A stretch of 64,000 nt of DNA from Solanum dulcamara (Eukaryota; Streptophyta; Magnoliopsida; Solanales; Solanaceae), in the NCBI RefSeq assembly GCF_947179165.1, contig NC_077247.1:42948935-43012934 (forward strand), in the 5' to 3' direction. Shown one piece after another: positions 11,255-21,770 of the stretch. The notes below the pieces were generated by a model. The model saw nothing but the letters and a program-made list of their open reading frames with translations. It ran no database searches and had not been told where the DNA came from. Each line of letters starts with the position of its first letter. Positions within the stretch are counted from its first letter, which is position 1. Position numbers and translations under genes: made by a program.

Positions 11255-11607
11255 AATACGATGTATCAGAAGCATTGACATGGAAAATGATTAAATATAA
11301 CTTGAACTTGATATATAAACACGATGTATCAGAAGCATTAAAGCTTGATATATGAGAATCTGATACATAAACAAAATGTATCAGAATTAGTAAAGCTTGA
11401 TACATGAGAATTCGATACAAAAACACGATGTATCAGAAACATTAAAGCTTGATACATGAGAATTCGATACAAAAACACAATGTATCAGAAGTATTAAAGC
11501 TTGATACATGAGAATCTGATACATAAACAAGATGTGTCAGAAGCAGTAAAGCTTGATACATGAGAATCCGATACAAAAACACGATGTATCAGAAACAGTA
11601 AATCTTC
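11255..11607. repeat. 52-bp tandem repeat array 2 (6-7 units), hairpin-forming
   Basis: The same unit as array 1 with starts at 11347, 11399, 11451, 11503 and 11555 plus partial units to the left. It is out of phase with array 1 by about half a unit. On the minus strand it occupies the putative intron upstream of the Ulp1 exon. Confidence 0.9.
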
Positions 11608-11685
11608 AGAAAAAATGACATTTTAAAAAAAAACACATCTTATATGAACTTATACCTTTGGGAGATTAGGGCGTGTTGTAACCTC

Positions 11686-11934
11686 CTATATCTTCTTGTT
11701 TGCTTCTTTGGGTGAATGTTGAACTAGAGATTTCGACTTCAATTTCTCACGTGGCTTATCCATCACTGCTGGATCGTTACGATGTTTGGATCTAACCTCG
11801 TCGTAACCTTCCCAAGATGAATCAGAACTCGATGAAACAAGAATTCCTTGTTTTTTATTCAACTGTGTGAGACAGACACTAAAAGAAGGAGTGGATTTCA
11901 TATGTATCAGTGAAGAATATGAGTAAAAAAACAC
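11686..11934 (-). pseudogene. Putative N-terminal exon of the Ulp1-bearing transposon ORF
   Basis: Open frame of 82 codons on the minus strand containing SSSSDSSWEGYDEVRSKHRN and a basic Lys-rich tail. I associate this low-complexity Ser/acidic region with the start of Ulp1-containing transposon proteins of Solanaceae, but that is weak. Its position, in the same strand and upstream of the DCG exon with the repeat array between, supports a shared gene. No promoter or full middle region is left. Confidence 0.35.
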
Positions 11935-13270
11935 AAAAAATTATAGAAGAAAGCAGAGGAAATCAAAGGAGGTGAGAATGAAATGAGATTCCAGATAAGG
12001 AAAAACTTGAATATACCTTAGTTAGAATCTTGAAATTGAGTAATATATGTACAAAAATTCAAAATCCAAAAATTGACGAAGCGGAGCTTGAAATTAGGCG
12101 TGAATTTAGGATAGTTGAGTGAAGTAAAATGTGATGTATCTGTGAGATGGGGAGAAAATTAAAAAAGAGGGATTTTTGATATTTTTTCATATGGTAGGAA
12201 ATATTAGTAAATATGGTATTATAATATGTGTAAATAGGTAATTTTCCCATTTCATATCTGATACTCCTATCTCAATTCCCGTGACACAAATTTTAATTGT
12301 AAATTCGTGCATGTATTCTTTAAGTTTTTTTTTTAAAAAAATATACATATTTGAAAACTACGTAAAAAGTATTGTATGCCATAATAATCGATAATTTTTT
12401 TTAAAAATATAAAATTATAATGAAACAAAAATTTATTTGAATCTCAAAATTTAGAAAAGGCTACATAAATTAAGTAACTATCACCGTTTTGTCCCACAAC
12501 ATTATAACGTACCATTACCAAATTACGCCAATGAAAGAAATTAAACTGCAGGATTAAGAAGTACTACTTCATCTCTCATAAAAAAAAAATGGTACTAATT
12601 GTTTAAAAGCCTTGCACCTGGCTAATATTCTGAAAAATACTGTTATGATTTTATTAACTAAGCAGATTCTTGGATTTTAATTTTTTCATATATAATTGTC
12701 TTAAAATGCTCATTTGTACGCATTTCCTTCACTCCCCTCTTTTTTTTTTTCTTTTAAAAAATAAAATAAAACATGAAATGTTGTATTTTGTAAATTCCAC
12801 ATAGGATAAGAAAAATAGAAAGTCAACTTCAAGCTCGTTTAAAACACGTGCCTTTGTACTGCAACAACGCTTAAAAAATTACGTCACTAATCAAAACCAC
12901 ACTTTTTGCCAGGTACATACACATGCCTGCCCTTATATGGTATAATACAGAACAAGCTAAGTGTAAATAAATTAATAGCCTCTTGTACGTTCATATTTTT
13001 TCCAACCACTTGTACATTATTTAAGGATTTATAAAGCTCATAATAATGATAAATATTGTGTAGCTAGGTTCAAGATCTAATTTTAGACTTCAATTGTAAT
13101 TTTGATTTTTCTTTACTTTTATTTAAAAAGGGAACAAAAACCAATTCATCACTATATAGCTGTTGGTACATGATATACAATTATACATATCAAATCATTC
13201 AATGCTATATCCATCTTATTTAATATTGTGATTTGCTTAAAACGAATTATTTTTTGCTTTTCTAATATAG
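11935..13270. other. Intergenic region upstream of ZIP gene A
   Basis: No gene. Left part probably belongs to the Ulp1-bearing element. The right part is the upstream region of ZIP A and holds a CACGTG G-box at 12845-12850, about 0.5 kb before the start codon. Confidence 0.5.
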
Positions 13271-13284
13271 CTTAACATCTAAGT

Positions 13285-13334
13285 GTATATATATAAGTAT
13301 CTCCCAGATATCATAACTCATAACCACAAACAAA
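13285..13334 (+). promoter_or_regulatory. Core promoter / 5' leader block of ZIP gene A
   Basis: TATA-like TATATATATAAG at 13285-13296 followed by GTATCTCCCAGATATCATAA and CTCATAACCACAAAC up to 13334. The same TATA plus leader block stands upstream of ZIP C (about 24287-24332, minus) and in diverged form upstream of ZIP D (about 28521-28567). It is missing from ZIP B. Conservation across three paralogues supports function. Confidence 0.6.
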
Positions 13335-13372
13335 CATATTTTTACTCAGAAAATTATCTCTGTATTTGCAAA

Positions 13373-16314
13373 ATGACAAATTATATTTTCAAAAACATCG
13401 CCATCTTCTTCATTGTCATCTCGATTTTGGTCCCTAAAGTTTTATCAGTAGTAGAAGATTGTGGAGCAGAAGAAGACAATGCATGTGTCGACAAATCGAA
13501 AGCTTTACCCTTAAAAATCATAGCTATAGTCTCGATATTAATCACTAGCATGATCGGAGTATGTCTTCCATTGGTCACGCGTTCTATCCCAGCCCTAAGC
13601 CCGGAACGAAGCCTTTTTGTGATTGTCAAGGCATTTGCTGCCGGAATTATCTTAGCAACGGGGTTTATGCACGTCCTACCGGACTCATTCGACATGTTGT
13701 CGTCAAGTTGCCTTAAGGAGAACCCGTGGCATAAGTTCCCCTTTACTGGATTTGTGGCTATGTTGTCCGCTATAGTTACAATGGCTATTGACTCTATAGC
13801 AACTAGTTTGTATAGCAAAAAACATAAAGCTGGTGTGGTTAATCCAGAAATTGGTCAGGTTCAAGGTGGTGGTGATCAAGAAATGGGTGTGCTGAATGCT
13901 GTTCATTCACATCATCACCATGGATCCTTTTCGACTAAAGATGGTGTTGAAGGCAAAAAACTACTACGATACAGAGTCATTGCCATGGTTAGTTTTATTT
14001 ATCTTCTATTAGTTTGGTCATTCATTTTCTTAAAGGGTTTAATTTCTGACACTATCAGATCACATAAATAATAATTACATGTAATTGTCCATATATAATG
14101 AAATTGATTGCTAGTACGAAGCATATTACTGACACTTGTCATATTTAAAATTTAAAAGTCTAAGTTAAATCAATTTAACATCATATTTTAAATTTATTTT
14201 TCATTGAAATCTTGTAAACTATATTTGAGAAAATAATGTTGAGTAAAAGATTTGTATTTGGCAAATAAAATTACACCAGAAATGGAAGGAAAATGAAGAG
14301 AAAAGAAGGTATAGCATAGCAGTATTTATAAAATATTTTAGAATATTTTCTGTCTAAAAGAAAGTTAGTCTCTTTTTCTTTCTTAATATTTTGACATTTT
14401 GTTGCTCCTTAACCCATTTTTTAGGCTTTCTCTCTCTTTTTTTCTTTTTATGTCAGGTTATAAAAAAACGGAGAGTATTCAGCTTAAAAATAAGGGCAGT
14501 GATATTATATATAGAGATGTAAAATATTATATCATGAAAATAATGATATTATTGAGGAGTCAAAATTTGTGGAAGGTGATATTTTTCTTACCAAAATTGA
14601 TGAGTTTTTTTCTTTTCTAACTTGTTCTTTAATTATGGTTAAAAGTCTTGTTAAAATTTGTGGAAGGTGATATTTTTCTTACCAAAAATGATTTAAATTA
14701 TAAATATGACAAGTGTCACTCATCTAAATATGCACTTGAGAAAATGGAGAAAAGATATAGTGGAAAGGAGTCAAATCCGCATATTACTACTTCTTACTAT
14801 TAGAAATTCAAATTTATGGATATTATCGGTGTATATAAATTATCTGAAATTGAGACCTTTTTTGCTGTGAATCATGCAAAATTTATATTATAAAACATGA
14901 TTCTTTTAATCTATTTTCATCAAAATAGCTCGCTGAAAAAATATATGATAAAAAAGTTATTCTAATTAAAATATATGAAATAACCATTAAACATTTTTTC
15001 CTTTTCTTACTAATACAATCAAAATATACATGGAGTTAATGAATGAAAATTTTTGGTGAGAAATTTCTATGGTAAAACAATGATTTTTTTAGTAACAAGT
15101 AAAGAGGGGGTGGGTGAGTTGTCTCGACATAAGGATCTGTACAATAAATTATCTTGCATGCATTCATTATTTTATTGAGAAGAAACAATTCAATAAGGTC
15201 AAAGTCAAGCAATCTCTATTATTGTGTACTTTGCCTGATCGGATAGTGATTCAGGTTGATTTGTTTAAGTATTACTACTAAAATCCTATTATATACACAT
15301 CATTTTGTCCCTTTGACTAAGTTTATTGTTTTTTGATCGCTAATATCGATCGGTTTATCAATATTGACTGAAGTTAAAAATTAATATAAGATTATATTAA
15401 TTAATGAAGGGGGGATTTTTTTATATATCTTCATTGAAGAGAGTACTTCTTTTTCTTTTCTGCTTGCCTCATACTTGGGAAATGATTAAATAAATAATCT
15501 TATCTCTTACTCTTTTATTTTGAAGTCCAATTTGAGAGGAATTTGAAAAAGTCGATCGATAGGCAAGTTGTCAACTCATATACCCGCCATTTCTAAATAA
15601 CCTTAAAACAAAAATCCAAAATATTGGTGTTATTCATTAGTAGCAATTTATACTTGTTTTAACTTCTTATTTATTCTAAATCAAATATATAATATATTGA
15701 TAAATTATACTTAGTCAAGTAAAATCATCACAAAAAAACGTAACATTTTTTTGCAGGTGTTAGAGCTGGGAATCATCGTTCATTCAATAGTGATAGGGAT
15801 TTCACTTGGTGCTTCAAACAATACATGCACAATTAAGGGACTTGTTGCTGCACTTTGCTTTCATCAAATGTTTGAAGGAATGGGACTTGGTGGTTGCATT
15901 CTCCAGGCAAGTTTTCATTATTTTCGAAGAAATAGTACTTTATTGACAAATATATCGATTATATTGTTAATATAACGTAATACTTTTATCCTTTTTTTTT
16001 TAATCCAGGCTGAGTACAAGTTCATGAAGAAGACACTTATGGCATTTTTCTTCGCAGTAACAACTCCATTTGGTATAGCACTTGGTATAGCACTGTCAAC
16101 TACTTATGAGGAAAATAGCCCACGGGCGTTAATAACCGTTGGATTGCTCAATGCATCATCTGCTGGCCTTTTGATTTATATGGCTTTGGTTGATCTTCTT
16201 GCTGCTGATTTTATGGGTGACAAATTACAAGAAAGTGTGAAGCTACAAATCAAGTCATACATGGCCGTTCTACTAGGTGCCGGTGGAATGTCTCTCATGG
16301 CCAAATGGGCCTAG
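13373..16314 (+). CDS. IRT1-like: ZIP gene A: IRT1/IRT2-type iron (zinc) transporter, 3 exons
   Basis: Exons 13373-13987, 15757-15906 and 16009-16314 join in frame to 356 codons plus stop, near the 350 usual for plant IRT proteins. ATG 13373 was chosen because the MTNY/MINY start is shared with B and C. A secretory signal (about 1-25) is followed by a short acidic/Cys outer segment, three membrane spans (about 45-66, 81-102, 124-147), a cytoplasmic loop with HSHHHH at 178-183, then five more spans. His214 (in IIVHSIVIG) and His241 (in CFHQMFEG) are the metal-path histidines conserved in ZIPs. Known role of the family: Fe(II) uptake, with Zn and Mn, across the root plasma membrane under iron deficiency. 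Intron 1 is 1769 bp; intron 2 starts with GC, not GT. Exon 1 is nearly identical to C while exon 2 is nearly identical to B. Confidence 0.93.
14564..14690 (+). repeat. Short direct repeat in ZIP A intron 1
   Basis: A segment of about 35 bp (AAATTTGTGGAAGGTGATAT onward to CTTACCAAAA) occurs at about 14564-14598 and again at 14657-14690. The rest of the intron shows nothing recognised. Confidence 0.7.
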
Positions 16315-16575
16315 TTTTGTTTTAACTAATTAAATTTGTGATATCCCTCCCTTCTTCAATTGCAAAATTGTACTTGTGTATCCTTTTAAATTTCGTGACT
16401 GAATTTGAATTGCAAAATATTCCATATAATTTGCCTAACTTTGTTGTTCCTTACTTATTTTCCGCAAGTTCTTACTTTGGAGAGACATGTTATAAATTTA
16501 AATCAATGATTGAGATTTAATAAATTAAAGATAAGCTTTAATCATAATTAAAATAATAGATATTTTATATATATA
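16315..16575. other. 3' flank of ZIP gene A
   Basis: The first about 60 bp after the stop align with the 3' flank of ZIP B, so the tandem duplication included the 3'UTR. No clear polyadenylation signal was singled out. Confidence 0.5.
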
Positions 16576-16766
16576 AAAAAAAAAAGGGCAGCCCGGTGCA
16601 CTTAAGCTCCCGCTATGCACAGGGTCCGGGGAAGGGCCCGACCACAAGGGTCTGTTGTACGCAGCCTTACCTTGCATTTCTGCCAGAGGCTGTTTCCAAG
16701 GCTTGAACCCGTGACCTCCTGGTCACATGGCAGCAACTTTACCAGTTACTCCAAGGCTCCCCTTCC
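16576..16766 (-). mobile_element. tRNA-derived SINE (Au-like), second copy
   Basis: Same element as at 9948-10127, same orientation, a few substitutions apart. Flanked by a perfect 17-bp target duplication GATATTTTATATATATA at 16559-16575 and 16767-16783. An A-run lies at the plus-strand left edge, next to the SINE's 3' end. It inserted downstream of ZIP A and is not present behind ZIP B, so it postdates that duplication. Confidence 0.85.
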
Positions 16767-16799
16767 GATATTTTATATATATACTTCAAAAATATAAGA

Positions 16800-17715
16800 C
16801 AATACCACGAAAAAAAGTTCCATTGTGGTATGGACTCCTTATAAGGCCTGACAACCACTAAATTTATTCTTTTTTCTTTTTAGATTCTCCAACGTCATTT
16901 GTTGGAGATTATGTAAATCGATTGAATAATTTCAGTCTTCTAATGAAAAATTCAAATCCATTGCCGTTTTCTGTTTATTGGTGTTTTGGGAAAATTAAGT
17001 ATGTTGGATTAAAATGAGTTTCAAAGTGGGAACTCCAACCCTTCGATTGTAGAGAAATAAGAAGTAGAAATTAATCAAACAATGATGTAACATGAGAAAA
17101 TAAGTTTAGAGAAAATATTGAATTGAATAATTTGTAATTCAAATCACACAAACGTGTCTTTGAGTCAGCAATAACAACCACAGTAAAACAAAATTAAAAA
17201 ATTAACCGATTCTCAAGGTGGAAGGTAGACATTATTCACGTACATTTTTTATATACATTTTTGGAACATTTACCTCAAACTTGAACACAACAAGAAACTT
17301 GTTCTTGATCCAAATTTAAAACATCAATCTTTCATCGTTAAGACGCGACAAGTAAACAACACCATAACGACATCTTGAGGGGAACCACACTTTTTTTCCA
17401 GATCACTTTTCAATAGAAAACAAAACATGAATGGAAAACAACCCATTTTGATCTCAACACCTATGAAAAATTAAATTTCATCAGGTTCGGATCTATCAAC
17501 ACATATAGAAAGATTTATTTCTTAGTCGGAAGGTTTGAGGTGTTACGATAAACAAAACAATCTCTGCGTTGACTCAAATTTATACTGAAAAAGAAATAAT
17601 AAGACAAACTCTTATGCACTGATATTAAATATTTCAGTAATAACGGAACGGATCGTTACACTCTACCTGATACTTCTCATTGCTTCCTATTGAACAAGTT
17701 GGGTTTTTGTTTCTC
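16800..17715. other. Intergenic between ZIP A and B, nothing recognised
   Basis: No ORF of note and no identifiable repeat family. It could contain an unrecognised non-coding transposon because its texture differs from the flanks, but no ends were found. Confidence 0.4.
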
Positions 17716-17719
17716 CTTT

Positions 17720-17925
17720 GTTATTTAAGATAGCTAATAATTAGGAGATAGTTGAGTCAGTTTTCCTTTTTTTAGTTTTACTTCTTCCATGTAAATAGTA
17801 GTTTTGTTATTTACGATAACTAATAATTAGGAGATAGTTGGGTAGTTCACCTTTTCCACTTTTACTTCCGAGTAAATACTAATTTGTTAATAGCTAATAA
17901 TTAGGATAGTTGGGTAGTTTGTTGT
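17720..17925 (+). repeat. Three imperfect direct repeats upstream of ZIP gene B
   Basis: GTTATTTAAGATAGCTAATAATTAGGAG (given here by its parts: GTTATTT, TAGCTAATAATTAGG, GATAGTTGGGTAG) recurs at 17720, 17816 and, shortened, 17886. The first period is 96 bp. The array ends about 60 bp before the point (17990) where ZIP B regains homology to the leaders of A and C. Confidence 0.65.
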
Positions 17926-18026
17926 TATTATTTTTTTGCTACGAAATATTCAGAACAATCTTTTTTTCTTATTATATTTTGATATGTTTCATATTCTTAC
18001 TCAAAACTTACCTCTATATTTGTAGA

Positions 18027-21000
18027 ATGATAAATTATAATTTCAATCACATCGCCATCTTCTTCGTTCTCATCTCAATTTTCGCTCCTCGAGTTTTATC
18101 AGCAGTAGAAGATTGTGGAGCAGAAGAAGACAATGCATGTGTCAACAAATCCAAAGCTTTACCCTTAAAAATCATAGCTATAGTCTCGATATTAATCACT
18201 AGCATGATCGGAGTATGTCTTCCACTGGTCACGCGTTCTATCCCAGCCCTAAGCCCGGAACGAAGCCTTTTTGTGATGGTTAAGGCATTTGCTGCCGGAA
18301 TTATCCTAGCAACGGGGTTTATGCACGTCCTACCGGACTCATTCGACATGTTGTCGTCAAGTTGCCTTAAGGAGAACCCGTGGCATAAGTTTCCCTTTAC
18401 TGGATTTGTGGCTATGTTGTCCGCTATAGTAACGATGGGTATTGACTCTATAGCTACTAGTTTGTATAGCCAGAAACATCAAGGTGATGTTGATCAGGAA
18501 ATGGGTGCAGTAAATGATGGACATTCACATGGTGTTGATGACGCAAAACTACTAAGATACAGAGTGATTGCCATGGTGAGTTTTATTTATTTTCTATTCA
18601 TTTGGTCATTCATTTTCATTAAGAGTTTAACTTCTCACACTATCACGTCACATAAATGATAATTATATGTAACTGTCTATAAATAATGAAAAATAAAAAA
18701 GTTGGGGATAAGGGAAGGGGAAGGGGAAATTAACGAGGGAATTATTGTTGGGTATAGTAAGAATAAATGAGAAATTAAGGGAATATGAATGTTTCCATAT
18801 GCTTTGGTGAAAAGTATTTCTGCTTCATTGGTGGTGAAAAGAGAAGTTCAACTATTTAAATAAAAAAACACTTTTATTTGTAGTCAAAAGGGTTGGAAAT
18901 AGGGACCCCTCGTGTCATCACTCGTATCCGATTTAAAATTCTCGCACTTTCTTCAGTGACTGTTTTGAAAGGTTTCAAACTTTAAGAAACATGTGTTTCG
19001 TGGCTATAAATACATTTGATTGAGTGATTAGTTGTTACCATGATTTTAGAAATTCTAGCGTTCTTTAGAGTAAGATTGTTCTATTCTGGGAGGATATATT
19101 TTATTAACCGCAGGTACTTTAGGGGAATAATTTTCTTAAGGACACACTGTCGATTCAACTGGCTTGATTTTCTTTCTTTAGAAAAATATTTTCGATACTG
19201 TTTCTGATCTATTTCAGATTCTATTTTCCTTACTGGTTTTAACTTTATGGTTTTGAAAATATTCTTGAAACTTTGTCGTTTCTTACGAAGTTCTACAAAG
19301 TTGTTGTTATAAGTATTTTACTAATACAAATTAGATAAGAATTACGAGGTAGGGAATCAAATCCTCACGAACAAAGTAAAAGTTCAGATAGCCAACAAAT
19401 TGAGCTACTAAGATTTCCCAAGCATATTACTACTACTTACAAGAAGTTAAATTTGTGTATAATAACAATTTATATAAGTAAGGTGAAGTAGAGGTTTTTA
19501 CAACGCAAATCAATGAAAAATTTGTATTATAAAATATAATGTTTCCATTTCATTTCCACCAAATAAACTCTATTGGAAAAATGCATGGTGAAAGACATAT
19601 TCTTATTAAAATACTGAGAATAACCACTGAATATTTTTTCTTTTCTCATTGATTTAATCAAAATATCTATAAAAATAATCACGAAATATTTTAAATGGAA
19701 AATTTTAATGAAAAAATTGTGATTTTTAATTAGTGAGAAGATGAGGTTGGGTGAATTCTCTTCAGTTATTGGTATGGATCCGTACAATAAATAATCTTGC
19801 ACTTGTGTACTTTGATCATAGTGACGCAAGTCGATTTATTTATGTATTAACGACAATCCTAATATATTCATATCATTTTGTCCCTTTGACAAATTTATTA
19901 TTACTTTTTCGATCGCTAATCGATACGTTCATCAATATTGATTGAACTTAAAAATTAATATAAGATTATATATTAATTAATCCGCGGAGAGTTATTTTGT
20001 ATATCATCATTGAAGAGAGGTCTTCTTTTTCATTTCTGCTTGCCTCATACTTAGGAAAGGATTAAATAAATAACCTTATCTCTTATTCTTTTATTTTGAA
20101 GTCCAATTTTAGAGGAATTGAAAAAGTCAATGGGCAAGTGTGGATGTACCCGCCATTTCTAAATAGCCTAAAACTAAAATATAAAAAAATACTCCACATT
20201 GGCGTTATTCATTTCTAGCAATTAATAGTGTTATTACGAAATTTTTATGATTTAACAAATTTTGAGATGAGATTTAATTCGGCACCTATCCCTTGTGAGA
20301 AATATTCAAAAAAGGAGAAAAAAGACAGTTACAAAAAGTACACTGCAAGTTGTTGGCGCGCATCGTTTGGCAGAGTGGCAGCTCTTCAGCCAATCACATT
20401 GCTCCAAAGGTTATGTCCATCAATATATGTCTCTTCTACATGGACATAACATAGTTTTTTGTATTTTACTGATTCTCACAACTTAAAAGACAAAAGCGGC
20501 TCTCTCAATAAATATCTTCTCGAAGAACAACAAGGAACTTGATAGAGTTATTAATGTTCTTGTTGTTTTAAGGTTTATATTTCAGTGATTATCATTGTAC
20601 ATCTATTTCTAAGCTATAAAGGAATTAGATCAGTAAGTATCATCATTTAGAGATATAGCTAGAATTAGCTATGGTGAGTTCTTGAAGTCTAGATTGAGTA
20701 GAGTTGGTTGATTTAGTGGACAGTAGAGATATTGCTTTGGACCTGTTAGTAACAAAGTTGTTATAGTGAGGGGGAAGGAATTAAGAGCTTAATCCCTAGA
20801 TTGCAAGAGCTTCTAATCTAAATCTTTGTTCCTTTAATGATAATGGAGTTGAGTTCATGAAATCTTGTGAGATAGGTTGTCGTTTTCTCCTCCCTTGAAC
20901 AAGGAGGTTTCCACATAAACTCCTTGTGTTATTTATTTTAACGTATTTACTTTTTGTACTGTTCTTATTGAGTCAAGGGACCTAATCCGTTGACATGTTG

Positions 21001-21714
21001 TAGACGGATACATTCTATCAAATAGTACTTGGTCTTAACTTCTTATTTATTCTAAATCAAATACATAATATATCGATAAGTTACCTAGTAAACTATAATC
21101 ATCACAAAAAAACATTAACGTTTTTGCAGATGTTAGAGCTGGGAATCATAGTTCACTCAATAGTGATAGGGATTTCACTTGGTGCTTCAAACAATACATG
21201 CACAATTAAGGGACTTGTTGCTGCACTTTGCTTTCATCAAATGTTTGAAGGAATGGGACTTGGTGGTTGCATTCTCCAGGCAAGTTTTCATTATTTTCGA
21301 AGAAATAGTACTTTATTGACAAATATATCAATCATTAATTAAATATATTTTTTCATTACTTCATATTTTTGAAATCACGTAATAATTTTATTCATTTTTT
21401 TTATCCAGGCTGAGTACAAGCTCCTGAAGAATGCACTAATGGCATTTTTCTTTGCAGTAACAACCCCATTTGGTATAGCACTTGGTATAGTATTGTCAAC
21501 TACTTATGAAGAAAATAGCCCTCGTGCTTTAATAACTGTGGGCTTGTTGAACGCCTCATCTGCTGGCCTTTTGATTTACATGGCTTTGGTGGATCTTCTT
21601 GCTGCTGATTTTATGGGTGACAAATTACAAGAAAGTGTGAAGCTACAAATCAAGTCATACATGGCCGTTCTACTAGGTGCCGGTGGAATGTCTCTCATGG
21701 CCAAATGGGCCTAG
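18027..21714 (+). CDS. IRT1-like: ZIP gene B: IRT-type iron (zinc) transporter, 3 exons
   Basis: Exons 18027-18575, 21130-21279 and 21409-21714 join to 333 or 334 residues with no stop or frameshift. ATG 18027 aligns with the starts of A and C; an upstream in-frame extension to 17910 is not conserved. Signal peptide, eight spans and both transport histidines ([13 protein letters not shown]) are present. The cytoplasmic loop is shortened by about 22 residues relative to A and keeps only GHSHG of the His cluster, so metal sensing or turnover could differ. Exon 2 opens with ATG where A and C have GTG (Val to Met). Intron 1 is 2554 bp and carries a solo LTR; intron 2 is GC-AG. Exon 3 is D-like in its first part and identical to A in its last about 130 bp. 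The conserved core promoter is absent. Confidence 0.9.
19338..19421 (-). repeat. tRNA-derived SINE-like fragment in ZIP B intron 1
   Basis: The minus strand reads AAATCTTAGTAGCTCAATTTG then, after about 45 bp, GAGGATTTGATTCCC: box-A- and box-B-like. Same family as 155-258, 2108-2226 and 40076-40143. Confidence 0.45.
20229..21020. mobile_element. Solo LTR in intron 1 of ZIP gene B
   Basis: 792 bp starting TGTTATTACG and ending TTCTATCA, bounded by a perfect 5-bp duplication AATAG at 20224-20228 and 21021-21025. Comparing with the homologous intron of ZIP A (around 15650) the insert is exactly what A lacks. No coding sequence. The retroelement family was not identified. Confidence 0.8.
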
Positions 21715-21770
21715 TTTTGTTTTGACAAATTAACTTTGTGAAATCCCTTCTTCCTTCAATTGAAAAATTG

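Noticed and set aside
10926..11426. A 166-residue host protein
   Set aside because: Its first third is translated 52-bp repeat (NASDTS and LYIKF runs). Only the middle is real, as a transposon Ulp1 fragment.
13283..13372. Upstream in-frame start of ZIP A (30 extra residues)
   Set aside because: The extension translates the conserved TATA/leader block. The ATG at 13373 opens the signal peptide directly and aligns with B and C.
13381..13818. Long antisense frame (145 codons) opposite ZIP A exon 1, repeated opposite C (23797-24234) and D (28018-28413)
   Set aside because: Its conservation follows from the sense coding constraint of ZIP exon 1. It has no independent start context or domain.
17910..18026. 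Upstream in-frame ATG extending ZIP B by 39 residues
   Set aside because: The extension is not conserved in A or C and would bury the signal peptide behind another hydrophobic stretch. The start at 18027 matches the paralogues.
18027..21714. ZIP gene B as a pseudogene
   Set aside because: All three exons are open, splice borders are preserved and key histidines are intact. Only the promoter looks replaced, which is not proof of death.
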